The notes below the pieces were generated by a model. It did no database searches, was not told where the DNA came from, and saw only the letters and a program-made list of their open reading frames with translations. A stretch of 64,000 bases of DNA from JBPOFY01 sp051252415 (GTDB lineage Bacteria > Verrucomicrobiota > Verrucomicrobiia > Opitutales > Coraliomargaritaceae), in NCBI GenBank assembly GCA_051252415.1, contig JBPOGA010000007.1, forward strand, positions 118,294-182,293, given 5' to 3'. The position numbers and the translations under genes were made by a program. Shown in pieces: positions 28,001 to 37,201 of this stretch. The stretch's first letter is position 1. The number at the start of each line of letters is the position of its first letter.

Positions 28001-30493
28001 GTAGTCGGATCCGGTGATTTCTCACCGTGGCGCTCCATAATCGATAGCCTGCACAAGAAAGTCGAATGGCTAATCTGCGTGGACCCAAACATGGACGAGC
28101 GCCTGATAAAGACACCTAAAAGTGAAAGCGAAAAGGAACGAGAAATAATAGGCTTTGGCTCGGGCGTTGGTAGTCATGGTGAGGACAATTATACCATTTC
28201 CACTGAGCAGTTTTCGCTCATTGATATTTGCTCGCGTATAAAGGCTTCAATTCAACAACTATATGCACCAGGTGCAGATTGGAGTGTGGAAGATTGTGAT
28301 ACAGTCGCTCAAGGTGTGCTTCAGCTTGCCCCCGAACTCTCTGGGCTCTCACTAGTAAGAGCAACAGGCGTCGGCGATGAATACATCCGTGACTTCATGG
28401 CATACGCACTGACGCGCAAACTCCTCCCAAAAGATAACTGCTTATGTGAATCTCTGATTTCACTCGATGCTTATCGGCACTGGTTTGATTTATCAGAAAA
28501 CAAGAGCCGCCCGGATCTAATGTGGATGCGTGTAGAGCTTGGAGAGGATCAGCGCTTACATATCAAAATGCAACTAATCGAGTGTAAGCTGGCAAATGCC
28601 TCGGAGGAGCACGTTCAGAAAGCTAAGAGTCAAATCGACAACGGCATAAAGATATTATCATCCGCATTCGCTCCACTGATAAAAGGCTCAACAGACGAAC
28701 GCCCTGATTGGCGTTATTGGTGGATGCAACTTCATCGTCTCATTGCAAGCAAAGCCGAAGTATACAAGCAAGAATACCCCAAAGCCCTAGCAGCACTAGA
28801 ACGCCTCGCTGAAGGAAACTTTGAGATTTCATGGTCGGCATCGATATTTGCCTATTGGATAGACCAAAATGATACAATTCAGCGCATTGGTTTTTGGAAC
28901 CCGAATGGAACCGAGGAGATTACTGCGAATGCTTACACAATTGGAGGGAAATTTGTTCGTAATCTTTTCTGCAATGCAGATCAGCCTCCAGTTGATTGGT
29001 CTTCATTCGCTGATGAAGGTGAGGAAATTATAGATGAAGAAGGCCTAGTTATCGATGAGAATTCAAGTGAGGAGTATACTCCAGGGGACAACGACTCAGA
29101 AGAGGATAACAATGGTGACTTACCAGAAGATGCCCCATCCCCGCTCCCTTCTCCTGAAGCATCTCCGAGCGTAGCACCACATCCATTGACCGCGTCAGCA
29201 AATACAGGACCGAGTGGCACTCCCCCAACTCCCTCACATTCCTCGGAACCAAAGGTTAATCAGCCTCCTGCTACAGATAATCCAGCACAACCAATTGCCA
29301 ACGTAACTTCAGAAACGCCATCGCCTGCAAGCGCTGAAAATGACACACCATCACAATCCGGCAGGATTCTACTGGGCAGAACAGTAAGTAATGATCAGCC
29401 TGTATACTGGGAATTCAAGCACCCTGAACTAGCTAATCGACATATGTTGATTTTCGGTTCTTCAGGTCAAGGCAAGACGTATGCGATACAAGCAATGCTA
29501 AGTGAGATGAGCAAGTTCAGACAAAACAGCTTGATCATTGATTATACGAATGGGTTCCTGCCTAATCATCTAGAAGATGTTGCAAAAACGGTCTTGTCCC
29601 CCAAGCAACACGTGGTTCGACAACAGCCACTGCCAATCAACCCATTTCTTCCCCAGGTAGCAGACAATGGAGGCATTGTCATCGAAGAAAACTCTAATGC
29701 AGTAGCCAAGCGCGTAGCAGGTCTCTTTGACTCAGTCTACAACATAGGCAATCAGCAATATAGCGTTCTGCACAGTGCTGTCATGGAGGGAGTCAGCAGC
29801 CGCAAAAGCGGCATGAACCTCAACCACATGCTTTCGATAATTGAAGCGATGGCAGAAGACAAGAAATACAAAGCTTATGCTCAATCATTATTAAACAAGT
29901 TACGTCCGTTTGTATTGGATGAACCATTTTCTTCTGGTGAAGGTAGTTTTGACTGGGACCATCTGTTCCTTGAGGAGGATCCTCTGTGCAACATCTTCCA
30001 ACTCGCGGGAATGGATATGCTATCAAGTAGGACAATCACAGAGTTTATACTCTGGGATCTATATGGGCACTTACAGTCTAAAGGCAAAAAAACGGATCCG
30101 AAGGTAATCGTGCTGGATGAAGTCCAGAACTTGGATCACAAGGAAGGCAGCCCACTCTCCAAATATTTGCGAGAAGGCCGTAAGTTTGGCGTTTCCTTGC
30201 TTCTCGCGACTCAAACGATGAGTAACATGAAGAAAGATGAACGCGACCGTATGTTCAATGCGGAGCACAAGCTTTTCTTCAGACCTGCAGACACTGAGCT
30301 TAAGGCATTCGCAGAAATTGCTGCCCTATCCACGAGGCAGAAAGTCGATGACTGGGTTCAGAAGTTATCATCATTGGGCAAAGGGGAATGTTACTCAATT
30401 GGTCGCATGCTCAGTCCCGACGGATCAAAACTAGTGACTAGAGCATTGAAAATCCGCATAACAGCAATGGAGGATCGAGAGTTTGAAAGCTAA
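25040..30493 (+). CDS. Giant HerA/FtsK-type ATPase, SspH/DptH-like
   Basis: An 1817-aa protein. The C-terminal 350 residues form a HerA/FtsK-type translocase: Walker A GSSGQGKT at 1473-1480 and Walker B VIVLDEVQ with D1693-E1694, then LLLATQTM. Before it lies a long acidic and proline-rich linker (about 1330-1445). A candidate PD-(D/E)XK nuclease core is visible at D1159 and E1181-x-K1183 (IECKLA). The size and HerA end match DptH, the DNA phosphorothioation-dependent restriction ATPase, and the H member of SspFGH, which together damage unmodified DNA. The nuclease reading is inference from the spacing of these residues only. Confidence 0.78.
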   Translation: MSYFSRTIREHISKHINRFGSAPTKGRKMIFMVPAMPETSMLPVADAIANHCLKDARLHLVLKIASTLTEHWSNEGQQTVEQKGWADERGNLTHYRNIPETPEKCTIVVLCGADRVTDAAGLDDFHTCDHDMIWSSEMRKSFKGWIEHKLSQAGFTDYTPDDLSTFDRIVKPILTCGRGDLLQISDWLDKLELSNVDDISDIPHFILRNLDTFGFPVLSRFPLKQKRKQLAPYINKSEEFFNYTLFLEASRREKAIKTLSNILSEIKDGNQPNLPIDDEDVLGPYSSGEDFIEGLLKYVENDDQTERNRLMECDFVVIWDDILKFKMIRPKTDRDSVRKLSGGPVEVLLTALWTTLKDFYHKNKGETELSISSITIRTSFFKHDIESGDDTEENAELARNYLRRLIGGIDPLIDKHVNLCNADDSDIAINCQLLTEDITCRYGKSAEPLLVFEVEIAQDEKPYKQKYGWKLPEHHMYRLSVDLLKSASDSMANLSDIYKLPVYHISYYEELLQATADEEIRRVLQHSIRDERDDSKTLTNLLGNNWVHQTDPLKNQLKQLAEKYDIFIKNASTKGVLATVFDNTTAWTKLRQSYADVFEAAIELDDINQSSMVGMLVRAFLVVGPRPSGLGDSWHADAHEPSGIATILHPSVIEMLEAQVVYLCRCFNYKANEELQRTPTKDSFRAYIWQTYTDLSQIQSPLSGLLHNEEKNLTAKVRGGELLHRIGTSSEVDTPLSTRLLVQYNDNPEEEDSISDSEMFHESSESILLLRLMQDYFDLHPYARDGLSVAVFRNEDIQPVIAAIHTYLKELAREPTAKKPNKRYVLRANREKPYAISVTLFTESSDETDVSSWVDQWQECWEAAETEKKYELYRRCRFSIAHRLVEKKDLSSFQKLINEQFEADIAVFYNFIGAGEGVNKFEKVEPFDLTSRELKFPILEKACCTIDNPAEKYRRKRVVSNRQFALSAYHANLLHALQSNTHQTGTVVVGSGDFSPWRSIIDSLHKKVEWLICVDPNMDERLIKTPKSESEKEREIIGFGSGVGSHGEDNYTISTEQFSLIDICSRIKASIQQLYAPGADWSVEDCDTVAQGVLQLAPELSGLSLVRATGVGDEYIRDFMAYALTRKLLPKDNCLCESLISLDAYRHWFDLSENKSRPDLMWMRVELGEDQRLHIKMQLIECKLANASEEHVQKAKSQIDNGIKILSSAFAPLIKGSTDERPDWRYWWMQLHRLIASKAEVYKQEYPKALAALERLAEGNFEISWSASIFAYWIDQNDTIQRIGFWNPNGTEEITANAYTIGGKFVRNLFCNADQPPVDWSSFADEGEEIIDEEGLVIDENSSEEYTPGDNDSEEDNNGDLPEDAPSPLPSPEASPSVAPHPLTASANTGPSGTPPTPSHSSEPKVNQPPATDNPAQPIANVTSETPSPASAENDTPSQSGRILLGRTVSNDQPVYWEFKHPELANRHMLIFGSSGQGKTYAIQAMLSEMSKFRQNSLIIDYTNGFLPNHLEDVAKTVLSPKQHVVRQQPLPINPFLPQVADNGGIVIEENSNAVAKRVAGLFDSVYNIGNQQYSVLHSAVMEGVSSRKSGMNLNHMLSIIEAMAEDKKYKAYAQSLLNKLRPFVLDEPFSSGEGSFDWDHLFLEEDPLCNIFQLAGMDMLSSRTITEFILWDLYGHLQSKGKKTDPKVIVLDEVQNLDHKEGSPLSKYLREGRKFGVSLLLATQTMSNMKKDERDRMFNAEHKLFFRPADTELKAFAEIAALSTRQKVDDWVQKLSSLGKGECYSIGRMLSPDGSKLVTRALKIRITAMEDREFES

Positions 30494-31325
30494 CCATCGA
30501 CGCCTCTCCAGGAACTTCCACCGCACGTTCAAACCTGAGCGTCAATATATCAGTGCGCTACTACGCTATGCTGCTTCAGGAGCTGAAGGCGACATACAAG
30601 CCATCGGAACAGCTACCGGGATCCCGACCGGAAAATCGACTGGGAAGGTCCCTGCAATCCTAGATTACTGTATCGGGATGGGTTTAGTCTACCTTGGAGG
30701 TCAGCAACGATCTGCCGTAAAGAAGCCAGAGCTAACCCCATTTGGGCGGTCGGTGCTACTCGAGGATCCTTATCTTAAAACAGGACTTAGCCAGTGGATT
30801 GCACACCTAAATTTATGCGGCCCAATTACTGGAGCAGATGTTTGGTATCAGACATTCTTTGCGGGGACACAATCACTCGGCAAAGCATTTGAACGCACAG
30901 CCCTGGAATCACACCTGAGCATGGTCTATGGAGTGGAGAAGGCTGGATTGGTGGGTCCAATGATTGGAATGTATGCCGACGAGGCATCCTTCGGCCTTTG
31001 TGGAGCCTTGGAAGATGCGAAAACTAATATCAAGCGAAAAACAGCACCACTTAATGATGAGTATGGGTATGCCTATGGAGCATGGTTACTCCAATTAATT
31101 GAGAACCACTTTCCAAAGCAGGGACAAATTTCAACTACAGAACTCGATGCACAAGCTGGATGGCGCACTATTCCCACATGGGACATCGGGAACCACCAGC
31201 TAGCCCTAGAACTAATCGAAAGGAAGGGATTGATCGAGGTCGATCGGCACATGGAACCCTGGCTGATTAGGCCCAAGGCTACAGCCGTATCGACATGGAA
31301 ACTAATATTCGATGACTTAATTTAA
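30483..31325 (+). CDS. Second DUF4007-like protein (SspB paralogue)
   Basis: A 280-aa protein starting at a TTG codon that overlaps the preceding stop by 11 bases, with a GGAGG ribosome-binding site at 30469-30473. It shares the DUF4007 plan with the 323-aa protein upstream: FHRTFKPERQYISALLRYA at the start, a switch-like GIPTGKSTGKVPAILDYC segment, then LTPFGRSVL and DPYLK, which line up with LTAFGARLL and DPYLE. Next to it is a giant ATPase, as in the SspB-SspC pair. It is therefore a divergent second B-like subunit. Whether it nicks DNA is unknown. Confidence 0.7.
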   Translation: MKANHRRLSRNFHRTFKPERQYISALLRYAASGAEGDIQAIGTATGIPTGKSTGKVPAILDYCIGMGLVYLGGQQRSAVKKPELTPFGRSVLLEDPYLKTGLSQWIAHLNLCGPITGADVWYQTFFAGTQSLGKAFERTALESHLSMVYGVEKAGLVGPMIGMYADEASFGLCGALEDAKTNIKRKTAPLNDEYGYAYGAWLLQLIENHFPKQGQISTTELDAQAGWRTIPTWDIGNHQLALELIERKGLIEVDRHMEPWLIRPKATAVSTWKLIFDDLI

Positions 31326-31338
31326 ATAACACATACTG

Positions 31339-34300
31339 ATGCACTTAAAAGACATAGTAAAATTCCGCGGCGATCGACTCTTTAACGGAGCCGTGAATAT
31401 TGGTTGGTTTGATTCTGACGAGGAACGCAAACGAGCGGCGTCAGAGGCCTTTGTATTTCATGGTCCTACATACCATGGAGTTTCACAGGATGATGTTGGT
31501 GTCGCACATGGGCATCGTCTTCAGGACACTGCGAACTTTGCACGTTCCATCATCAAGCGCTCCTACGGAATTGAAGACCAGCCCTTCACTCTGGCCATCG
31601 CAGGTTATGGAACAGGGAAGTCTCATCTGGGGCTTACCCTAGCGACACTGTTAAGTAATCCCAAAGAAGATGTCGCGGAAACTGTTCTAAATGACATCAG
31701 TCGAGCCGATACAGCTATCGGTTCGGATATTCGAGCAATTCTTAACGAATCGGATCAGCCATGCTTAGTCGTAGCATTGAATGGAATGCAAAGCTTTGAC
31801 TTAACAACTGAGGTGACACGCCAGGTTATTCTTCAAGTAAAGAAGGCTGGCTTAGACACACGACCTCTCGATGATTTGCGCCCTCGATTCGCTCAAGCGG
31901 CTAGCCTGATAAAGATGGCCGAATCGAATGCTGAAGTAGTGGATGCCTTGCTTCAAAGCTGTCAGGTCGACTGCATCGATGACATACTCGCACAACTAGA
32001 CAAACAGAACGAAGCAACTTATAGCAGAGTGCATGAGGTCCTCTCCGCTAGAAATATTCAAATCACAGCTCTAGGGGGCGAGTCTATACGAGACGTAATT
32101 GATGTAGCGTGCCGAGAATATTGTGGGGACGATAAGTTCTTTCGCTGTCTAACTATTATTTTTGATGAATTCGGACGTTTTACCGAATTTGCTACCGTGC
32201 GCAGTCATATCGCGGGGAGTGGCGTGCTGCAGGATCTATTTGAAGGCATCCAGTCAAACGCAAGCCGCGCGACATTTTCTGGCTTTATCCAGTTCGACCT
32301 CAACGCTTATGTGCAGCGCGTTGCACCAGAACATCGAAACGAGATACTCCGGTATGTAACCCGGTATCAATCCGCCGACCGCGTTTACCTGTCGATCAAT
32401 CTAGAAACTCTGATTGCGAGTCTAATAGAGAAAGAGAAGCCTGAAGAACTCACCCTTCGATTCGACAATGAAGAATCGAAACAAGAATCAACGGATATTG
32501 TGTCTAATATTCACAGTTGGTTTCCGCAATCAAAGAACCATTCCCTCTGGAATGACTCCGAGCAATTTCACTCGGTAGTCAGAATGGGTTGCTGGCCCCT
32601 ATCCAGCTACTCTACCTGGTTCTTATTCCACCTTGCTGCGGCGGGTAAGCATCTCCAAGAGCGCTCCGCTCTTGCATTGTTGGCAGATGTATTCGAACGC
32701 TCTAAAAACCATAAACTTGATGGCGATATAGATTGGGTAATCGCTCCAGTTGATTTTTGGTCTGAGTCACTGCAGCACGAGCTCATTCTGTCTGAGGAGG
32801 GAGGGCAACAAGGATCAATTACTCATGCTTACGCGACAGTCCATTCACGACATGGGACGCAAATCAGCGACGACTTGACACGGCTCCTTCGAGCAGTGGT
32901 TCTAGCATCTAAAATGGGCCTAAAAGTCGACAACCAAGAGCAGTCAATTGAGGCTCTTTCTGAAATCGCAGGCCTACATCTTGGACTCGCAGATAAAGGC
33001 ATCAAACAGCTCAAAGACGATTACAACGTTCTCGATTGGGACGAATCTTTTAAAGAGTTTGATATCCTTGGTGACGGGGTCCCTCGGACACAATTTTTGT
33101 CCTTTGTGCGTCAAAGAGTAGCAAGCGCTTACGACGAGAATGGTAAAGCTAAAATCTTCGCAAGCAGAGCAAGCGATTGGTGCGACCTTCTAGGCGACCT
33201 CGACTGTGATTTTGCTGAAGAAAACCGCATCACAACCCGTGAATGGCGATATGCAAGTGTGACCTCGAGTTTTGATGTTCTGCCAATGCAAATAAAGCTC
33301 GCAGTTGATAGGTGGTCAAAAGCGCTACAGGTTGATGAGCCGCGAGGCACGATTATCTATTGTTACATAGAGCCTGCTAGAGAGGAAGAGGCCGCTAATA
33401 AGGAAGCCATCAAGTTGCTACGCGCCGCATCCAAAGAAGCAAACGTCTCTGCTTTACCTATACTAATTGTGCTTCTCTGCGACAGCGAGGGGACTCTTGG
33501 CCAATCGCTAGCCGAGCTTGCAGTCTTGGAGGATAGTTTAAGCGAAGAAGACCGACTAAAGTTCGGCAACCTAATTCCTGCACACCAAGAAAAAACTCGT
33601 TCTTTGATACGCAGTGGAGTGGAAAGCATGCTGAAGCAACGTCGTCATTTAACAGCTTGTAAAGATCCACTCGAAGCTAAGCGATTATCACGGGTCGGAG
33701 CTGAGCTCTTTACGCGCATCTACAAGAACATAATCCCCTTTCCGTTCGACGGCTTTAGCACAGCAAAAGGAAATGCAGCAGATTCATGCCAAGAACTTAC
33801 TTCCGAGTTACTCCTAGGCCATCTAGATTGGAACACTGTCATCTCGAAACCAATCAAGCTCAAAAACAGAGCCAGCTCGGTCCTTAAGGACGAGTGGGGC
33901 ATCTTTGCAAATAACGGCAGCGTAAGAGCCCGCCCAATATACCCGACAATTCGCTCCTTAACCGAGAAGTGGGACGAAATGCTATCCTCAGGAGAGCAAA
34001 GGATTTCCATCCAGAATGCTCTACGGCAGCTATGTGCCCCACCCTATGGAGCGAACATAGCGTCCGCGGGGTTGTATCTTGGCGTTTTTGTTGCCGCTAG
34101 AAGTGAGAAGCTATCATTTGTTCGGGGCGAATATCAATACAGCGTAGCCGAACTACTAGAAGGAAAACTATTTCGTGCGAAATTTATAGATATAGGAGCA
34201 ACTCACGACCTTGAATTGATACGTATTGCAGACGAATCTTCCGAATGGGAGGTCATGCTTGAAGAGTGGGAACTAGCAGAGAATCACCAAACAAGACGTG

Positions 34301-35622
34301 CAAACCTAGAACGTGCACTTAAATTAGAGACGCGACTCCCCGCGCCTCCATCGCTAGGCTATCGCTATACACATCTAAAAGAGCTCAGCATGGCATCAAT
34401 CTCAGCCTTAGAAAAAGCTGACAAAAAAGAGAGTGAGGCTATAACGAAGATCGAGAACGGAGTAGAACGCCAAGACGTGAATCTCTTGGCATGGGGAGCA
34501 GGAATCCTTGTCGACTTAACAAGTCAAATGCATCAAGAAAGCCCCCTTTGGACAGAAAACCAAATTCAAGATATTCAACCAAAAATAGATCGTGTCCGAC
34601 AAGCCATCATTCAGATTTTCCCGTACTGGCTCGGCAATCAGAGGCCACACAATGAAACACCGGATGAAGTAGGTTCGTTTAAGCATAGAATGCTTAAACT
34701 GACAGGCGGTCACCTTAAGAGACTTAGTCTGGATGATTTGTATGAAAGGCTTGAAACACGCGTTAAGGAGATTGTTAAAAATGTAGAAGTTGCGGCAGAA
34801 GCACATCAGGTGATCAGGGAGGTGAACCTGTGGATCACTAGTCATGCTGATGCGACGCGTTTCCCGAGAGTTGCACAACTTCGATCACTACATGCCGTCG
34901 GCAATGATCACAGGAACAAACTAACAGGCCTGAGCCAACGCATTGAAATGCCAGAGCTCAGTGCCGTGAGAGCCGAATTGACTGAAACACTTAGCGAAAT
35001 GAAGAAGGTCGAGAAGGGCCTATTCAAACGCGCCGAAAAGCTCTGGAACTCGAAGGTAAAATCAATCGAAGAAATAGAGAAGATCACTGCTGAAGTTGAC
35101 GCACTGGTAGGAGCCTTTGAAGAATGTGAAGAGGACTTAGAAGACCTTCAAATCATGCGACGCGCATTAAGGTTATACCGAGGAGATTACCAACAGCTAA
35201 ACGATGAGCGATTAACATGGAGTGAGTTCGAAAAACAGGAAAAAAACCTCCGCTCTGAAGCTGATGATGCCTTAGGCGAAGAGGAACTCCCTTGGACAAC
35301 TGACGAAGCACTTGATGCAATTATTGAAACTATCACCAAAACGAGAAAAGCCTCTAGTAAGACTTGGATCAGCGAATATGAAAGCGAAGCAACGGAACTA
35401 GAATCAATATCGGTTGCCGATGCAAATATGCTACACGACAAGGGCAGCGCGCCCCCTCCGTTTCTAACAGAGCCACATACAAATCGCCTTCAAAAAGTCA
35501 TAACTCGCGTAGAAAAACGCCTAGAAGATTTACAGGTAGAATGGCTTATCGAACGCTTTTCTAAGCTACCCCAGAAATTGCAAAAGGAATTCCTAAAGAT
35601 CGCGACAGGGATACTAGACTAA
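31339..35622 (+). CDS. Second giant SspC-like ATPase
   Basis: A 1427-aa ATPase. Walker A is AGYGTGKSH at residues 88-96 and Walker B is IIFDEFGRF with D276-E277, parallel to LIIDELGKF in the 1143-aa protein. A later LRQLCAPPYG segment matches RLRQPPYG there. The last 350 residues are strongly charged and probably coiled coil. The pairing with a DUF4007-like gene makes a second B/C-type module in the same operon. It could be a restriction-side machine that reads or remodels DNA, or a second modification complex with another target sequence. Neither can be chosen from sequence. Confidence 0.72.
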   Translation: MHLKDIVKFRGDRLFNGAVNIGWFDSDEERKRAASEAFVFHGPTYHGVSQDDVGVAHGHRLQDTANFARSIIKRSYGIEDQPFTLAIAGYGTGKSHLGLTLATLLSNPKEDVAETVLNDISRADTAIGSDIRAILNESDQPCLVVALNGMQSFDLTTEVTRQVILQVKKAGLDTRPLDDLRPRFAQAASLIKMAESNAEVVDALLQSCQVDCIDDILAQLDKQNEATYSRVHEVLSARNIQITALGGESIRDVIDVACREYCGDDKFFRCLTIIFDEFGRFTEFATVRSHIAGSGVLQDLFEGIQSNASRATFSGFIQFDLNAYVQRVAPEHRNEILRYVTRYQSADRVYLSINLETLIASLIEKEKPEELTLRFDNEESKQESTDIVSNIHSWFPQSKNHSLWNDSEQFHSVVRMGCWPLSSYSTWFLFHLAAAGKHLQERSALALLADVFERSKNHKLDGDIDWVIAPVDFWSESLQHELILSEEGGQQGSITHAYATVHSRHGTQISDDLTRLLRAVVLASKMGLKVDNQEQSIEALSEIAGLHLGLADKGIKQLKDDYNVLDWDESFKEFDILGDGVPRTQFLSFVRQRVASAYDENGKAKIFASRASDWCDLLGDLDCDFAEENRITTREWRYASVTSSFDVLPMQIKLAVDRWSKALQVDEPRGTIIYCYIEPAREEEAANKEAIKLLRAASKEANVSALPILIVLLCDSEGTLGQSLAELAVLEDSLSEEDRLKFGNLIPAHQEKTRSLIRSGVESMLKQRRHLTACKDPLEAKRLSRVGAELFTRIYKNIIPFPFDGFSTAKGNAADSCQELTSELLLGHLDWNTVISKPIKLKNRASSVLKDEWGIFANNGSVRARPIYPTIRSLTEKWDEMLSSGEQRISIQNALRQLCAPPYGANIASAGLYLGVFVAARSEKLSFVRGEYQYSVAELLEGKLFRAKFIDIGATHDLELIRIADESSEWEVMLEEWELAENHQTRRANLERALKLETRLPAPPSLGYRYTHLKELSMASISALEKADKKESEAITKIENGVERQDVNLLAWGAGILVDLTSQMHQESPLWTENQIQDIQPKIDRVRQAIIQIFPYWLGNQRPHNETPDEVGSFKHRMLKLTGGHLKRLSLDDLYERLETRVKEIVKNVEVAAEAHQVIREVNLWITSHADATRFPRVAQLRSLHAVGNDHRNKLTGLSQRIEMPELSAVRAELTETLSEMKKVEKGLFKRAEKLWNSKVKSIEEIEKITAEVDALVGAFEECEEDLEDLQIMRRALRLYRGDYQQLNDERLTWSEFEKQEKNLRSEADDALGEEELPWTTDEALDAIIETITKTRKASSKTWISEYESEATELESISVADANMLHDKGSAPPPFLTEPHTNRLQKVITRVEKRLEDLQVEWLIERFSKLPQKLQKEFLKIATGILD

Positions 35623-35634
35623 GGCTAAAAGCTA

Positions 35635-36765
35635 CTAGGAATATATTTGTATTAGATAAACTAGCTCTTCGGTAAGTTGTGCTAGTTCTTTCTGAGTTGA
35701 ATCCATGCCAAGACTAATCCGAAGAGTTTCACTCGCAATATCGTGAGACTGCGTCATCGCATAGATTACATGCGAGGGCGTTATCGCATGCTCTAGGCAA
35801 GCCGAACCCGATGAAACGCAGATCCCCTTCTGATCGAGATACGTAACCGCTGCATCGCTATCGATACCAGGTAAATATAAGCTCGTTGTATTTGGCAGCC
35901 GAGCAACTAGCTTACCATTAATCCTGGCGCCAGGTATCCGACGTGCTATTTCAGACTCAAACGCATCCCGAATCTCAGCAACTTGAACCCAAGCAGATTC
36001 ATCGTAACTGCTACAGATTTTAGCTGCCTCGCCTAAAGCAACACACAACGGCACACTTTCAGTGCCTCCACGCAAACCTCGTTCCTGCTTGCCACCAATA
36101 ATTAGAGGCACATACGAATCAGGCTCACTAATAATAAGTGCACCCGCCCCTTTGATTGCGCCAAACTTATGACCACTAAGAGATAGAAAATCTGCACCCG
36201 ATTGCTTAAAATCAACTGCAATTCTCCCAACAGCCTGAACTGCGTCGATATGTATCGGAACACCTCGAATGTGGCACAATTCAGCAAAATCAGAAACAGG
36301 CCAAACCACCCCAGTCTCGTTATTTGCCCAGATTAGAGAAACAATCGCAGTATCCGGGCGAAGCGCTGCATCAATACTTTGAATTGACAGTCCACCATCG
36401 GCATCAACGGGCAATCGAGTGACCTCATAACCCAGTGACTTCTCAAGATAATCACAATAGCCTAATGTCGCGGAGTGTTCCACCGCACTCGTCACTATGT
36501 GCTTTCGCTCTGGAAATCTAGATATAGCCGAATGTATCGCACTGTTAATTGCTTCAGTCGCACCGCTAGTAAATAAAACCTGCTCAGCACTAGCATTCAG
36601 AAAATGCGCAACACTCAAGCGAGCTTCATCAAGAGCTTGTTTAGCCTTTATCCCGATGGCATAAGAGCTAGATGGATTTCCCCATAATGTTGAAATGAAA
36701 GGTAATATTGAATCCCTTACCGCCTCGCTTGGCCGACAAGTTGAATTATAGTCCAGATAGATCAC
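35635..36765 (-). CDS. sspA: Cysteine desulfurase, SspA/DndA/IscS-type
   Basis: A 376-aa class V aminotransferase-fold enzyme. The PLP lysine is in SGHKFGA and the sulfur-carrying cysteine is in SSGSACLEH; GATEAIN and HIDAVQAVG are also present. The enzyme takes sulfur from cysteine as a persulfide. It lies convergent to the phosphorothioation operon with 12 bases between the stops, so it most likely supplies sulfur to the SspD-like protein, though a general IscS role is possible. The start is a GTG at 36765. It has its own promoter in the region to the right. Confidence 0.9.
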   Translation of the reverse strand: MIYLDYNSTCRPSEAVRDSILPFISTLWGNPSSSYAIGIKAKQALDEARLSVAHFLNASAEQVLFTSGATEAINSAIHSAISRFPERKHIVTSAVEHSATLGYCDYLEKSLGYEVTRLPVDADGGLSIQSIDAALRPDTAIVSLIWANNETGVVWPVSDFAELCHIRGVPIHIDAVQAVGRIAVDFKQSGADFLSLSGHKFGAIKGAGALIISEPDSYVPLIIGGKQERGLRGGTESVPLCVALGEAAKICSSYDESAWVQVAEIRDAFESEIARRIPGARINGKLVARLPNTTSLYLPGIDSDAAVTYLDQKGICVSSGSACLEHAITPSHVIYAMTQSHDIASETLRISLGMDSTQKELAQLTEELVYLIQIYS

Positions 36766-37129
36766 GTCTTTTCAAGATAGTGCAATTCAGCGAGGTTAGA
36801 GAAGCACAAAACATTACTTGATAAATTGAGGAAAAGTTCTCGCCAGATGCGTCCCGCGCCAAAGCATCAGAACTGGCATCGAAACAATGTCTTAGAACGA
36901 ATGGACGGCTAATGCCCCGCCTATGACACAAAAACGGCTTTTCATTCTGAGGAATTATACTATGACTTGCATTGTTCTTTTAAATCTCACGCGTCGTTAA
37001 CGCATCATGAAGTGTCCCGCCTAGCGGGATAACGCCAACCGGGTTTTTCCATTTTCTGGAGAGTCACCACGGTGGTCCAATGATGTGCGGCTTGACGCAA
37101 CCGAAACCAAGCACTCTCCTGCACGCATT

Positions 37130-37158
37130 GATCGTCCCGCAGGGTTCGATCTTTTTTT
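37130..37158 (+). terminator. Terminator-like hairpin
   Basis: The arms GATCG and CGATC close a short stem with an inner CCC/GGG pairing, followed directly by seven T. The T run continues into a 14-bp sequence repeated exactly at 52281-52294. Confidence 0.5.
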
Positions 37159-37164
37159 GTGCCC
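37151..37164 (+). repeat. 14-bp direct repeat, left copy (possible att core)
   Basis: CTTTTTTTGTGCCC is identical to 52281-52294, 15.1 kb away. An integrase gene lies just inside the right copy and an integrase-arm-like protein just inside the left copy. A partial copy (TTTTTTTGTGCC) is at 51952-51963. Attachment function is inference; T-runs of terminators weaken it. Confidence 0.35.
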
Positions 37165-37201
37165 AGGCGAGTGCGTTTAACCAACCGAATAAACGCACAA
37201 C

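Larger units (their letters stand above)
36766..37201. other. Intergenic region with hairpins, left edge of putative element
   Basis: This 436-bp region holds the promoter side of the cysteine desulfurase gene. It contains a TCCCGC-CTA-GCGGGA hairpin at about 37015-37029, a long-range 7-bp pairing GGAGAGT/ACTCTCC at 37058-37064 and 37113-37119, and a terminator-like hairpin with a T run at 37130-37158. No gene was supported. Confidence 0.5.

Noticed and set aside
15732..36765. A canonical DndBCDE double-strand phosphorothioation system
   Set aside because: No DndB-, DndD- or DndE-like gene was found; DUF4007 plus ATPase plus the PAPS-reductase-like gene points to the Ssp type.
37058..37119. 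tRNA-like pairing GGAGAGT with ACTCTCC
   Set aside because: The 62-base span lacks a T-arm, an anticodon stem and a normal length. It is kept only as a hairpin in the intergenic description.
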